From Xiphophorus maculatus (taxonomy: Eukaryota; Chordata; Actinopteri; Cyprinodontiformes; Poeciliidae), in the NCBI RefSeq assembly GCF_002775205.1, contig NC_036454.1:11304882-11368881 (forward strand): DNA of 64,000 nucleotides, written 5' to 3'. Shown one piece after another: positions 23,901 through 35,207 of the stretch (positions are counted from its first letter, which is position 1; every line of letters starts with the position of its first letter). Under the pieces are notes generated by a model. That model saw nothing but the letters and a program-made list of their open reading frames with translations. It was not told the DNA's origin and did no database searches. The position numbers and the translations under genes were made by a program.

Positions 23901-24129
23901 GTGGATCGCCAAAGACGACAAAGCAGCCTTTAAGATTGACTCCCAGTTTCTGATTGGGGATGATCTTTTGGTGGCTCCAGTGTTGGAGCCAGGAGAACAA
24001 GAGAGGGACATTTACCTCCCAGCAGGCCACTGGAAAAGCAAAAAAGGAACATACAAAGGTCCCATGTACCTCACTGACTACCCTGTGGATCTGGATGAGT
24101 TAGCTTACTTTTTATGGGTTGAGACATAA
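17970..24129 (+). CDS. myorg: Myogenesis-regulating glycosidase MYORG, GH31 family, complete
   Basis: Coding exons 17970-18247, 19416-19947, 20797-21601, 21673-21791 and 23785-24129 join in frame to 692 residues, close to the human length of about 714. The protein is a type II membrane glycosidase of the ER/secretory pathway. A short basic N-terminus (SPRKKKF) precedes a single membrane segment at about 34-56 ([20 protein letters not shown]). An N-terminal beta domain (about 90-270) and a GH31 barrel follow. FKFDAGE carries the predicted nucleophile Asp437; the [10 protein letters not shown] segment (Asp496) lies where the acid/base residue is expected. [26 protein letters not shown] and LVAPVLEPG are strongly MYORG-like. 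The start codon follows a long 5' UTR in the exon beginning 17807. Loss of human MYORG causes brain calcification. Introns hold several transposons. Confidence 0.95.
20120..20330. repeat. Dispersed repeat, copy 2, in MYORG intron 2
   Basis: GGGCATTTATCATATC, TGTCATGATAAATTCCTATT and a C run near 20215-20225 match the organisation of the segment at 16840-17170. Confidence 0.45.
20401..20505. repeat. Cluster of three snap-back hairpins
   Basis: ATATGCATTGATTCC (20401-20415) pairs with 20428-20442; CTGGTTGTATGG (20445-20456) pairs with 20466-20477; CTTCTCTGGT (20479-20488) pairs with 20496-20505. All arms are perfect. The segment also carries direct repeats of the same words. Confidence 0.9.
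22021..22195 (+). mobile_element. Fragment of a Tc1-like transposon 3' end
   Basis: Contains TTTGAAAACCATGTAGAATT and CACTTTGTGCTGGTCTGTCA, words of the 3' untranslated end of a common fish Tc1-like element. Fragments of the same family are seen at 12009-12258 and 63050-63690. Lies in MYORG intron 4. Confidence 0.6.
22522..23548. mobile_element. hAT-type MITE with exact 8-bp target duplication
   Basis: Ends CAGTGTTGTATAAAGTAC and GTTACTATACAACACTG are inverted repeats; CTCATGTC flanks it at 22514-22521 and 23549-23556. The outer parts repeat AAGTAAAAGTACAAGTAC-type words. The centre (about 22962-23330) is compositionally different: it has GGGTGACCAGACGTCC and TGTCCGGGATTTTGG and a 13-bp hairpin GCAAGCAGGCTAC (23269-23306), so another repeat probably inserted there. 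Lies in MYORG intron 4. Confidence 0.85.
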
Positions 24130-24283
24130 AAAAGTAACTTTCCATAAGGTTGCACTGACAGATGCACTGTATCTTCAGCAAGTAAGCCAGTAAATGACAG
24201 AGAATGTTTGCTTTCTACAGGGAAAGTTCACATTTTGGTGGATGCTGAGTCTACGCATCCAAAAAGCTGCTCCTCTTTGCCTA

Positions 24284-24289
24284 AATAAA
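24284..24289 (+). terminator. Candidate MYORG polyadenylation signal
   Basis: First canonical AATAAA after the stop codon, about 155 bp downstream. Later signals exist, so the 3' end is not fixed. Confidence 0.4.
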
Positions 24290-24299
24290 TAATTTCCCT

Positions 24300-27200
24300 T
24301 TTTGTAGAGATGCACCAATCAGATCTTTACTGACCAACACAGATCTCTGATTTTCTTTGAAGTTACACCTGCTGATTTACGTTTTTTCCCTAAGAACTTT
24401 TAACACGTAGAAAAAAAACATGTCATGTTAGAAAACTTAATTCAGGTCCAGAACTCCAATGAATATTCTGTTTAACATTTACCACTTGTTAAAAATGTGT
24501 GACCAGTCACACAAAAAAATATTATGTCTAGAATATGTACAAAAAAAGAAGCTAAAACTGTCAAATTTGACCTGAAGAAAATAATTTCAATTTTCTTTCT
24601 TGCAACTCCGAGAGTAGGAACTAATTTCTCTGCTCTTGTGGAATATGTATGAGCCTTTAAGCTCATTTCCCTTGCCGTACACAAATACAGCATGTAATTT
24701 AATTCACTGACTGTCAACGTCCTGATATTTTGAAGAAAGTAAAATAAAATGCCAGTAAAAAATGACATCCTTTGTCAGGAGAACACTTTGAATCCACATT
24801 CTTAATCCCAGTATGCATACACTATTCAAATGTGGCTCTTTAGCTTTTATAGGTTTAATGAATATAAAGAAAATCAGAATCTGCTTTGCAAATTACTGAT
24901 CAGAACCTATCAAGCCAGATATGGTGATTGATTTGTGCATCTCGTTTTTAGTTTTCTTTACATTTTTATGCCAAACCTCATCCTTGTGTGCCTTCCATCA
25001 AGCTAATCCTTGAAAGTGCCATAACTAAAGCCTTCCTTTGTAGTGCAAAAAGCTAATTCTCAATGCCTACGACCATCAGCTTTAGATGACATGCAAATAG
25101 GGTCATGGTTGTGTGAGAGTGTTTTTTTTTTACTCTGTGAAATACAGTGTAAACTAAAATACAGGGTAGCTCAGAAACTGTGCCATAAGATAAAGAAAGC
25201 ATCTGCTCTGGATGCAAATATGGACCCTGACTTGGGCTTTTGGACCACTGGTAAAAGTGCTTGTCTGAATTTGCCAACTTTTCAACTGCCCAAGTTAACA
25301 CACATAAACTTACATTTTTGATTTCTGCACTTTATTGTAATTTCTTGTCATTTTGTTAAGGATTTTTCCTTAAACAGCTTAAGGAGAAATCCTGTCATTC
25401 CAGGTACTTGTAAGCAAACTGCAAATTCCTTACAGGCTGGTGATTCCTGACCTATTGTGCCATTTCATTTTCAAAATTGCACAAGCTAAATTTATTGCTC
25501 AGGGTGCCATTAATGTTGAGATGTTCTTTATTTTCAGTAGCAGATTTATTATAAACTATTATTTTTTATGACGCCATATTTTTCCTGTTCTTCACATTTG
25601 CCTTGTAGTTTTTCTTTCCTTATCTCTGCTTTGCAAAGTAAGTAGCAAAGTCTTGATACAATTCTGTACACGCTGAAATGCTTGAAGCCACGTTTTTGCA
25701 AATGCATGAACTATTATGCATTTACAGTGAATGCTAGCATGAGACAAAAGCACAAAGATGTTTAAATTATCTGGATGTAGCACTCTTAATATATAGATAT
25801 GTCATGAGGTTTGTCTTCAGACTTGTTTTGCTTTCCAGCAGAGCTAAAAACAGCTGGCAGGAAGTGAAAAGATGACAGCAGAATGTAAAACGTATTTCCT
25901 TTGCAGAAATTTTAACCACCCAAAGGCTTTTTAAAGGGAACTCTATTAATAAATCAAAAAAATACGGCTGAGTTATTTCTGACATGTTTATTGAAATTAA
26001 CCCAGGGACCTCCAGCGTGACACCAGAGATCTTTCAAGGCTTTAAGGGGGATTTTTAAAAATTTTTGTTTTAATGGTAACCTTTTGGCTGCTGCACATAA
26101 ACACTTGGTATTTAAAGGGCGAGTGCCAAACAATATGAACAATGCATTATTAATGCAGTGCATGTATGTTTGAAGTGTACCAGTGAACTGTGCATTCCTC
26201 ACAATGATTCTGTATGGATTTCCTAACATTCTGTAGGTTTGAATGAATATGAATATGCTCTGCAACATTGTACCATATTGTAATTATAGTATTCATACGT
26301 AATATTTTTAACAAGGTTGTATGTGTAAAAAAATATTTTTAGTTCTCGCACTCCTTATAGTTTGGCTGTAAATCTATGTCAGCAGTTTCTTCTGATTATT
26401 GACTTTCTTTATTTCCTCTTCTTTGATTGAATGTACTGCAGGATATGCAAAAACCTGATATGGCATGTGGTTCCAGCACAATCTCACAGTTATCTTCCTC
26501 TTTATTCGTCCTTTTTCAGTGTTAAACTCAATCTAATTTTAGGTTTAAGTCATGCGATATGTTAAAACAGTCACATTTAGTCTCCCACTTTTTTATTTTG
26601 CTGCTATGTTAAAATATTTTTGGGCACAATCTAACCTTATTGTGTTGATTTTGACTTGATTTGTTTCACTAATAAATATAATACATTTTAACCATTGTTT
26701 GTGTCTCTAGTCACTGCTAATGTTACAGAGTTTAAGAGAATATAACCCTACTGTACTTTATCATGTTACACACAGAAAACAATAAATCTGCTGCAGTGAA
26801 ACAAATATGTTGAAAAAGAAAAATCAAGAGCTACTAATGATTTGGTAAATAATTAAGGATTAGACAATATATCAAGAAATGTTGGTTGGTATCGGAGACT
26901 GAAAGAGGAAATGCCTTTCAATATTACAGGTTGTATGTTCCAGTGAGCAAAACGGAAGCTTTTGTAAACAATGGAGTTAAAAAATTAAAATAACAGGTTT
27001 TCCTCTTTCCCAGGGAAGTCATTGAGAGTGCAACATCTAACTACCTTATTTCAGTGATAATGGAAAGCAAAACTCTCCTTTAACAGGAAGAAACCTCCAA
27101 CAGAACCTGGCTGGTTATGAAAAGCCATTTCTCACGAACAACAAGTCTCAACATCTTCTTTCGCGGATTCCTGCTCAGTGAGTGTGTACAGAGGGCATTG

Positions 27201-27980
27201 CAGTTGAGCACATCATGAATGGTTTCCATATAAATACTCTCCATGCAAGTTTAAGCTCTGAGATATTCTGGTTCTTGCACACCTTCTGGTTATTTAATCT
27301 TATTTCTTTGTCACAATTTTATAAGAGGCACAAAGTCAAGGGTGCCTTCTGGTAAAAATATTTCTTTCCTACTTTTGATTATAGCTTCTTTCAAATACAT
27401 CTATAACAAATACCGTCATAATTTCTTTAACCTTAATTCATAATAATATTTTTTTTGTGTGTGCATGTGTTGATTACTTGGGTAGTAACCACCATGTTAT
27501 ATGAACTTCATGTTGGCACCCAGTAGAAATAAATGTAATGACAAGCAAATTGACATGTTCAGAACTCTAAACTAATCTCTTCACATTACAGGCAAATGCC
27601 ATGTATAACTCTACAAATTGTTCTTCCTCTTCCATTATGTAATTTTTTTGACATATTGAGAGAGTAGATTTGGAGTCACTGGAACAGCTTGATATTCTTC
27701 ATTTTACTAATTTTATTATATTGGAAAATATAAGTAGAACACGCTGATCAAGTTATTAATTGTTTTGATATTGAGAAGATCATATAAATAAAACACTTCA
27801 CTTATAACAATAAAAATATTACAGTACAGCAATTTGAGCAGTTCATTAGTTTATTACTTCATTTCTTACATTTTTATTGTTTCATTTTTAAAAGAGACAT
27901 ATGTGTATTACATGATGAATAAAAATGCTGTTTGTCTGAAGTGACTGCATGTTTGCAGATACCAGAACAGGATCATGATT
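24300..27980. other. Between MYORG and the Ly6 gene, no gene recognised
   Basis: AT-rich DNA, convergent 3' flanks of the two neighbouring genes. It may include a long MYORG 3' UTR. I see no coding exons and no clear transposon ends. Confidence 0.5.
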
Positions 27981-27988
27981 TCAGAGCC

Positions 27989-28910
27989 TTAAATAAAGAG
28001 CATCATAAGGGCTGAAGACAGGAGCAGCAGGATGACACCGGGGCCAGTTGGTACGGCACCGTTGCACAAGTTCCCTTCACAGCACGATATGGGACCAACG
28101 CATGCTGCGTTGTGCTGGCAGCCCTTGGTAATCAGTGCTGTATTCAGTACTGTAAGAGCAAGAAACTTCTTAATAGTATTCATAAATATGCTCTATAATA
28201 TCCATAAAGTGTTCATACAACAAGTTAACACACATCTTTTTGTAAGTGAGCAGTTCAAGCAGCAGAGCTTCTGACAAATTTTAAAAGCTTACCTTCTACC
28301 TTGAGAGAAAAACATCGATCGAATATCTCAGGACAATCTGTAGTGCCTGTGCAGGACTTAGGTTCAGTAGATGCACATGTGTAGCATCTCAATCCAAGTG
28401 CTAAATAAAGCAACAAAACAGATGACTATAATCATCAATAACAACAAAAAACAAGGTAAGAACTTGACAAATGTGTGTCTATCATATTAATCTTACAAGC
28501 TGCTTAAATGGAAACTTTCAATTAAATAAAAAATAGTGTTAAAGCCTGTGAAGGTGACAACATATGAAAACGGTCTGTACTGTTGATCTCATCGTTAACA
28601 CAGTTCAGTACATGTTGTACAGAAAGGAGTAAATCAATCCCTTCGATAAAAACAAGACTCAATTTGGTATACAATCTCAAAAATATAAAATCCAGTTCAA
28701 ATATTTTGTACACGAATAATGAAAGGTTTAAACAAATAGGTGACTTACAGCTTTGAACCTATATTCATAGGAAAAACTCCTAAACTTTAGAAGAAAACCT
28801 GAATTAATAGCTAATCTTTGTTTTGTTTTCCCCTTTGTTGTTAAATTCAAGATATTCTTACCAACAGAAAAAGCTAGAAACAGGACAAGAACTCCGTAAA
28901 GCTTCATCAT
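27989..28910 (-). CDS. Ly6/uPAR-family GPI-anchored small protein, complete
   Basis: Three minus-strand exons, 28910-28862, 28400-28293 and 28149-27989, join with phase 1 junctions into 105 residues. This is the classic Ly6 gene layout. Exon 1 gives the signal peptide MMKLYGVLVLFLAFSV. The mature part starts LRCYTCAS and has ten cysteines, including the hallmark CCEGNLCN near the end (three-finger fold). The C-terminal VILLLLSSALMMLFI is a hydrophobic GPI-attachment tail, so the protein should sit on the outer cell surface. It is divergent from msh3, with start codons 0.8 kb apart. Which Ly6 subfamily is unclear; cysteine spacing looks like an ordinary Ly6/LYPD member. An ETS/IRF-like motif lies just upstream. 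Confidence 0.88.
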
Positions 28911-28956
28911 GAACGTCAGCTGTGTGAAGGAAGAACGTTTTCTTTCAGCCCTTTTT

Positions 28957-28968
28957 ACTTTCACTTCC
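28957..28968 (-). promoter_or_regulatory. ETS-IRF composite-like motif upstream of the Ly6 gene
   Basis: The minus strand reads GGAAGTGAAAGT 47 bp upstream of the Ly6 start codon, a match to GGAANNGAAA, the composite site of PU.1-type ETS factors and IRFs. A further GAAA occurs nearby. Function is inferred from the motif only. Confidence 0.35.
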
Positions 28969-29128
28969 TTTTTCATGGAAAAGGAAGGGTACTTGGATGA
29001 CATCATGGTCCTCATGAAGACCCAACATTTCTGTCGCTTTGACCGGTGTTTATTCAGGATATTGGCATATGTAATTTAGAAAAAGAAATGTAAACATGCC
29101 AAAATCATTAAGTGTATTAACAGTTCTC

Positions 29129-29521
29129 TGAAGTTGTATGTATCTCCTCCTTGGAAAGTTTAAAGCTTCTTAATGGCTCTCAAAAAACATTAATGTCTGA
29201 TATGGAAAAAAACATACAAGCACCGTCAAGGTTAACAGGCTATTACTGTCTTTAATCTTGACTGCTGAACAGGTCAAGGTAAAAGTTCCGGTGAGACAAA
29301 CTGACTCTTACAGTTTTTAGAGTCTAAGATTATGTGGGAAAAAGCTTTAATACCAAAAGCCATTTTTATATTTCAAAATAAGTGTGATATGTTCAGCTGA
29401 GGTTGCATATTACTTTTAAAAAAATCTAATATTACAACAGATAGTCCATTAAAACTTATTCGGCATATCATTCAAATGTGTCACCTTTTTATAACGGTCA
29501 AAACCGGAAATAGTTTCCCAC
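29129..29521 (+). repeat. Direct duplication copy 1, upstream of msh3
   Basis: About 390 bp from TGAAGTTGTAT to AAACCGGAAATAGTTTCCCA. It matches 30469-30977, including GAGTCTAAGATTATGTGGG and AATACCAAAAGCCATTTTTA. Confidence 0.85.
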
Positions 29522-29600
29522 TCCCGTTCTCTTGACAATGGCTCGTTAGCGTCATTTTACGCGTCTGAGTGACGTCAGGTCCTGCGCCACTATGTTTTGA
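29500..29600 (+). promoter_or_regulatory. Probable msh3 promoter
   Basis: Carries CCGGAAAT (about 29504, ETS-like), TTTCCCACTCCCG, and a perfect CRE palindrome TGACGTCA at 29570-29577. It lies 100-200 bp before the msh3 start codon in a local GC-rich stretch. Confidence 0.5.
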
Positions 29601-29700
29601 AAAGCTGGTGTAGATTCAGACTACTACCTTGATTATTTTCGTTCTGACCGATTTTTATCCAGGTTTTAATAATATTTCGGGTAGAAAGGGAAATGTGAAC

Positions 29701-32700
29701 ATGCCAAAGTCTGCGAAAAAGCCCTGCACTACTCAGACCTCCATCAGCAGGTACTTTGGAGGACTGAGCAGCAGCAGACCTCAGTCTGGGATTAAACCAA
29801 ATCCTGCAGAGCATCGGCTCTCAAGAGGGAAGGTGAGGTCTGCTACTTAAGTCATTGGATATCCGACATGCCATCTGTGGTTTGCTTAATGCAACTCTCA
29901 CAGAATTCAGTTTCTCGGAAAGTATAATGTCACATAAAGAACGATTTTGTTATTTCTGTTATTTCATGGGCTTTTTGTGACCCACACAATCATTGACAAA
30001 ACCTGCAATATATCAGTAGCTCATTAATTCTTCTAGAGCTACAACAGGAAAGATCTTCTGTAACAGTCTGTATTACAGTGATTTTGAAGAACCCTCTGAC
30101 TGAAGACACCTGAGACAGTCTCATGAAGAAGATGGTCAGGTTTGTCCACAGACATCCTCGGTGATGTCTCACCAGAGTTTTCCTGGAGTGACACAAGCAA
30201 AACGTGAACACACAATAACAGAACTTAAAAGAGCACATGGTTTCCTGTGATTCTGGCACAATAATGCTGCGTCAATCTACTTTGAATATTGTTCATGCTG
30301 CACACACTGTTTTGTGATGACTTTTTTTGTGTTTGTAGCTACAAAAGGTTTTCTAACATGTCATGTTCTGAACTCTGGATAAATATGAGCTCAGTATTTA
30401 GCTTGTTAGACTTCTTCATTGGTAGGGTGACTTTTAGATGTTTATGTCAGAAAAATCAAAAAGTTCAATGAAGTTGTATTTCCTCCTTGGAAAGTTTAAA
30501 GTTTCTTACTTTAAACTTCTTACTTTAAGTTTTCCAAGACTTTATAAACTTTCAAAGTTTAAAGTGCCATAATTTGGAAAGTTACACTAAACTACTTAAA
30601 ATTTGGTACTGTCCATATCAGACAGTAAAAGACATTACTGTCTGATATGGACAAAACATACAAGCATTGTCGAGATAAGCAGGTTAATTATTCCTATACG
30701 TGACCTTGACTGCTGTGCAGGTTAATGTTAAGCTCTGCCAGATTAGAATTACACCGGTGAGTCAAACTGACTTTCTTTCTAGTTTTTAGAGTCTAAGATT
30801 ATGTGGGGAAAAACTTTTAATACCAAAAGCCATTTTTATATTTCAAAATAAAAGTGTAATATGTTCATCTGAGATTACATATTACCTAAACAAAAATCTA
30901 ATATTACAGCAAATAGTCCACTTAAACTAATGAGTCACCTTTTTTTAACGGCCAGAACCGGAAATTGTTTCCCATTGATGTCCATTTTTGAAAGATGGAG
31001 ATATTATTGTTGTGACAGGGGAGGAGAATAGAAACATTTTGGTTAAAAATTTTGTTAAAGTTCACAGGTGTAATAATTTAAGTACAGAGGAAAAGTTTGT
31101 AAAATCAATGAAATGATCATTTGTTGGAACAAATTGTAAGATCTAATGACTTATTAAATGGCCCCTTTGCTTTATTTGAACTAAATAATGTTCATAGGAA
31201 ATCAAAAAACTCATCCCCAGATAATATTTCTTATATTATGTTTAATAAGCTTAGTAAGTCATCTAAAAATGTTTTCCTGGAATTGTTTCACAATTTGGAG
31301 AGTAGGATGGCGTTTTCTTTATTTGCTGATGATGGAGCAATCTGGAAGAGGGGTAAAATCTTAAATTTTATTGGTAAAAATATACAAGAAGCAATTAATA
31401 AAATGGAAGATTGGTCCTTTAACTGGGGATTAAAAATTTTTACAGACAAAACAAATACTATTTTTTTTTTACAAGGGAAGTGTCTGAAAATTTAAAATCG
31501 CAAATATCTAATTATGATTTAGAAAGGGTAAAGCCGTTTAAGTTTTTGGGTTTATGGCTGGATGAAAACCTTACTTGGAAAATTCTTATTCAAAAAGTAA
31601 TGGAAAAGTGTAAAAGAGTTTTAAATGTAATGAGGATTGAAAGCATTGAAAGCAATATACACAAGTTTAGTACGGTCTGTATTTTGGTGTGTCCAAAAAG
31701 TTTGGACACACCTTCTCATTGAATTCAATTAGAAAGTGTGTCCAAACTTTTGGTCTGTACTGTATATCGTCATCATCATCAAAATATCAGTGTGCACAAT
31801 ATTCATATGACAGAGGACTGTTTGGAGTGTGGTAATGGTTGGCTAATATATTTTACAAGTTCTGGAAGAGCCAGTTGGACATGCAGCAAAAGTTCAGACC
31901 TCTAACTCTTTCAGATGGGGTCAAGTAAAGCCAGGCTTGCGTCATCAAGCAAACAGTGATTGTTAAGTTTATTCTTCACATAAACTCTGAAAAGATCACA
32001 AGGACATAAAGACTTGTCTTTAGCAAAAAGAGAGAAGCTTGTCAGACTGTTGTTTGCTGTTTAGGCTAACTCCAACTAGAGCTTGCAAACCTTCAATATT
32101 TATTCTCTTCAAAGCACAGGTGTTCAACAGCACAGGCAAGTACAGGAAATGCATTCCATATATGGCAACTGCAAAGACAGGCGTTTTACACAGGATGTCA
32201 CAGTTCACCTATATATGTAAATGGCTGCGAAAGCGTCTGCACATTGTCTGGAAACTACTTTAACAGGAAAACACTTTTTGCAGACAGAAAAACACAGCAG
32301 ATATAACAGTAAAAAATGGTAAACAGTATCAACATTTCCATCAATGACATTACTCCAACTCTCTCTGTGCCGACGCCTGATGCAGTAAGAATCCACTCAA
32401 CAAGCTGAATATGTTACTCATAAGCATATTCTTTACTTTTGGATTAAACCTCACTATAAATATTGTATAGCAAACAATGCTTTGTTATACAAAGATTGAG
32501 CACATTACTATAGTCATGATGATTAAATACTTTTTGTCACTTTGATCAACTTTGTTTTCTCTGTGCTTTTTTGATCTGAGGAGATAAATTTTAGAATAAT
32601 TTGCCACATCCGTTGATAAACTTTTTTAATATTGCTCAGAAGGTACAAATGTTTCTTATTTCACTTCCTGTTTTTGGTTTACTTTGTCCTTATTCCCTTT

Positions 32701-35207
32701 ACCTGCTGTTTATTTTTCCTGTCATGTGTTCTGTCTTGGCATTTCAGGCATACCATATCAAGAAGCTAGTTCCCAACATGTGTCAGAGCAGATTTCCTCC
32801 AAAAAAGGATATCTGAAGTTTGTGTCATAATTGACTTGACTTTATTAAATCAAGATTGCATCTTTGTGTTTTTTATGTTATTCATTTATTGGGATATTCC
32901 TCAGTGACTGGAACCTGGAACAACAGTTTGAGGGAATCAGTGAATCATTTACCTTTTTTGCCACTCAGTGAAATTTTACAGCTAATCTTTCTTTAATGCA
33001 TCACTGTTCACAGAGCTTAACCTCAACCTTGAGCACTGCTAATAAACTAAAAATAACCACATTTAAGCATATTTTCTTCCCCTGCAGGGATTTTGCTTGT
33101 CTAAGATCACAAAGTCAGGAGGAAGGGAGGGAGGCAAGGTTGCAGAGTCGCCGTCGGATTCCAGCGCCCCCTGCAGACGCTCCAGAAGCACATACACCCC
33201 CCTGGAGCAGCAGGTCCTGGAGCTGAAACAGCAACAAAAGGATGTGCTGTTGGCAGTGGAGTGTGGCTACAAATACAGGTTCTTTGGAGAAGACGCAGAG
33301 GTAAAAACCCGAACTTGCTTAAGTAATCAGATGTAATCATAGCTCCAGTATATCTGCTACTTTGCAAAAGAAAGTATTCTTTTTGAAATTACACACTCCT
33401 CATTTCCTAGGACTGGGGGAGGAGAGAAAACATCTTTGCTCCAGATTTAGACCAAATAATAATTTAGAAACTTTTGCATTTGAACAGATTGCTGCAAAAG
33501 AGCTGAACATAACTTGTCACCTGGATCATAACTTCATGACGTGCAGCATCCCGACTCATCGCCTGTTTGTTCACGTCAGGCGCCTGGTGTCTCATGGACA
33601 CAAGGTACCAGATGATTGTTAGATTCTGCTTCTTCTCGCCCTTCCACTCTGTTAGCAGAGACAGATATTGTCTCGTCACTTCTGTCTGTCATTTTTAGGT
33701 TGGTGTGAAACAGACAGAAACATCTGCGCTGAAGGCGTCAGGGACCAACAGAAACGCTCTGTTCAGCCGTCAGCTCAGCACCTTGTACACCAAGTCCACT
33801 CTGGTGGGAGAGGGTATCCTTACGGACATTTTCTGTCCTTACATGCCCCTAAAATAGCTTTTTCATCCCTTGATGTCCTTGACGAGGTATTATTTCCAGA
33901 CGTAAACCCGGTCTGCAGAGTGGCAGACGTGGAGGAGGGGGGCTGTGCTGACGTGGTGTCGGACCCTCCTGACAGCTTCCTGCTGTGCATCAGTGAGAAC
34001 TGGGACAAAGTGAAGAAGCAGCTCTCCGTGGGGGTGGTGGTGAGTCTGATAAACATAAACATAAACTACAGCTGAAACCAAGCAACGTCGTATTCAGGTC
34101 AACAATATGAAGCACACCGATACTGAATGTATCTGAAATCTAGAAGATTTTAAGAAATTCCTGAAGGGAAATAGTTTATTTTAGCTGTTATTCTGTATCT
34201 GAACCAGATAAACCGTGAGAAGATCTGTAGTTATTTGTCAACAGGGTTGAGAGTGTCTGGCTGCCTCATGTTGTAAGACAATATTTTCCACCTAAAGAGG
34301 TTCTGTAGCTGATTACATCTCCTCCTCTGTTTAAGTGAGATATTTTCAGAACAAATTCATCTGTTACAACTTATGTGAAAGTGTTGGTCAGTGCTGATAT
34401 TTTATATTGGAGTCTTTGTTAGCAGATGTTATTGATATTTGATCAAAATTATCAATGATGCATGCACAGGTTTATGATGTGCAAAGTGTGAGATAAGTTT
34501 TCTAAAATATGAATTGTCATGTTTGTTATATTCAATCCATAACAGAGTATTAGGGCCATCATAGATTAAGATTAGGAATGAGTAAATATCTGCCAAAAAC
34601 TTATTCAATATTCTTTGTTGTCAAAATATAATAAATTATCAAGAAAAAATGAATATTTTCCTCGATTAAAGGCATAACATTCCGATATGAGTACTGAAAT
34701 ATTCTCTGATGTCAGAAATTTGTAAGAAAAAAAATGTGAATATGTTTGAGAAAAATCTCTTATAGAAATATTTTTTGTATGTTTGTCTGGATTAAGGAAT
34801 AAATACATTTTCCATATCGTCATAAAGATAGATTTTAAAGACAACATTTAAACATTTTTTTTTCATCTTTATTTAAACAAAGTTAGAAGGAGAATCATTT
34901 TTATGCACATTTAAAAATATTGCTGACTTTATTTGTAAAGTCACCAATCTAATGTGAACTGAGTGATCAAACTACCTCTTTACGCTCTAATCTTTTGTTT
35001 TCTCATTTTTCTGTTCCTGTGCTTGTATCTTGTGCATCAGGCGGTCCAGCCCAGCACTGGAGCCGTGTTGCTGGACTGTTTTCCTGATGGTCCGTCTCGC
35101 TCCGAGCTGGAGAGCCGTATCCTGAGGATAAACCCAGTGGAGGTTCTGGTGCCTTCGGATCTTTCAGAACAAACCTCCAAACTGCTGCTCAGTATCACTA
35201 ATGCCAG
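29701..35207 (+). CDS. msh3: DNA mismatch repair protein MSH3, 5' part
   Basis: Recognisable exons are 29701-29832, 33088-33300, 33488-33604, 33699-33813, 33900-34039 and 35041-35207, all with consistent phase. Exon 1 carries a PCNA-interacting box QTSISRYF near the N-terminus. The second begins with a variable segment and enters MutS domain I at [12 protein letters not shown] with [14 protein letters not shown]. The third has [20 protein letters not shown]; the fourth and fifth give the connector domain ([21 protein letters not shown]); the sixth [21 protein letters not shown]3 pairs with MSH2 as MutS-beta and repairs insertion/deletion loops in the nucleus. The lever, clamp and ATPase domains are not found downstream to 64000. 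The acidic linker between exon 1 and domain I is also not found; the two known exons would splice directly in frame. Confidence 0.93.
30469..30977 (+). repeat. Direct duplication copy 2, in msh3 intron 1
   Basis: Copy of 29129-29521, longer by about 115 bp because of inserted snap-back sequence at about 30500-30653. Copy 1 lacks these hairpins. It ends at CCGGAAATTGTTTCCCATT and lacks the CRE. Confidence 0.85.
30610..30653. repeat. 19-bp perfect snap-back hairpin
   Basis: TGTCCATATCAGACAGTAA (30610-30628) is the exact reverse complement of 30635-30653, with a 6-base loop. The equivalent place in the paralogous copy (about 29190-29215) has only the right arm. Confidence 0.95.
31000..31665 (+). 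pseudogene. Decayed I/jockey-like LINE reverse-transcriptase fragment
   Basis: Frames carry VVTGEENRN, then [13 protein letters not shown] with the RT catalytic FADD, and [27 protein letters not shown]. Between [11 protein letters not shown] and SLFADD the expected palm residues are missing, so there is an internal deletion, and the frame is broken near 31480. In msh3 intron 1, adjacent to the second duplication copy. Confidence 0.75.
31666..31775. mobile_element. Tc1-like terminal remnant
   Basis: GGTGTGTCCAAAAAGTTTGG and AAGTGTGTCCAAACTTTTGG with GGTCTGTACTGTA are the terminal words of a common fish Tc1-like family (ends reading ACAGTACAGACC on the other strand). Inner copy TGTCCAAAAAGTTTGGACA is itself a hairpin. 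Confidence 0.55.
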
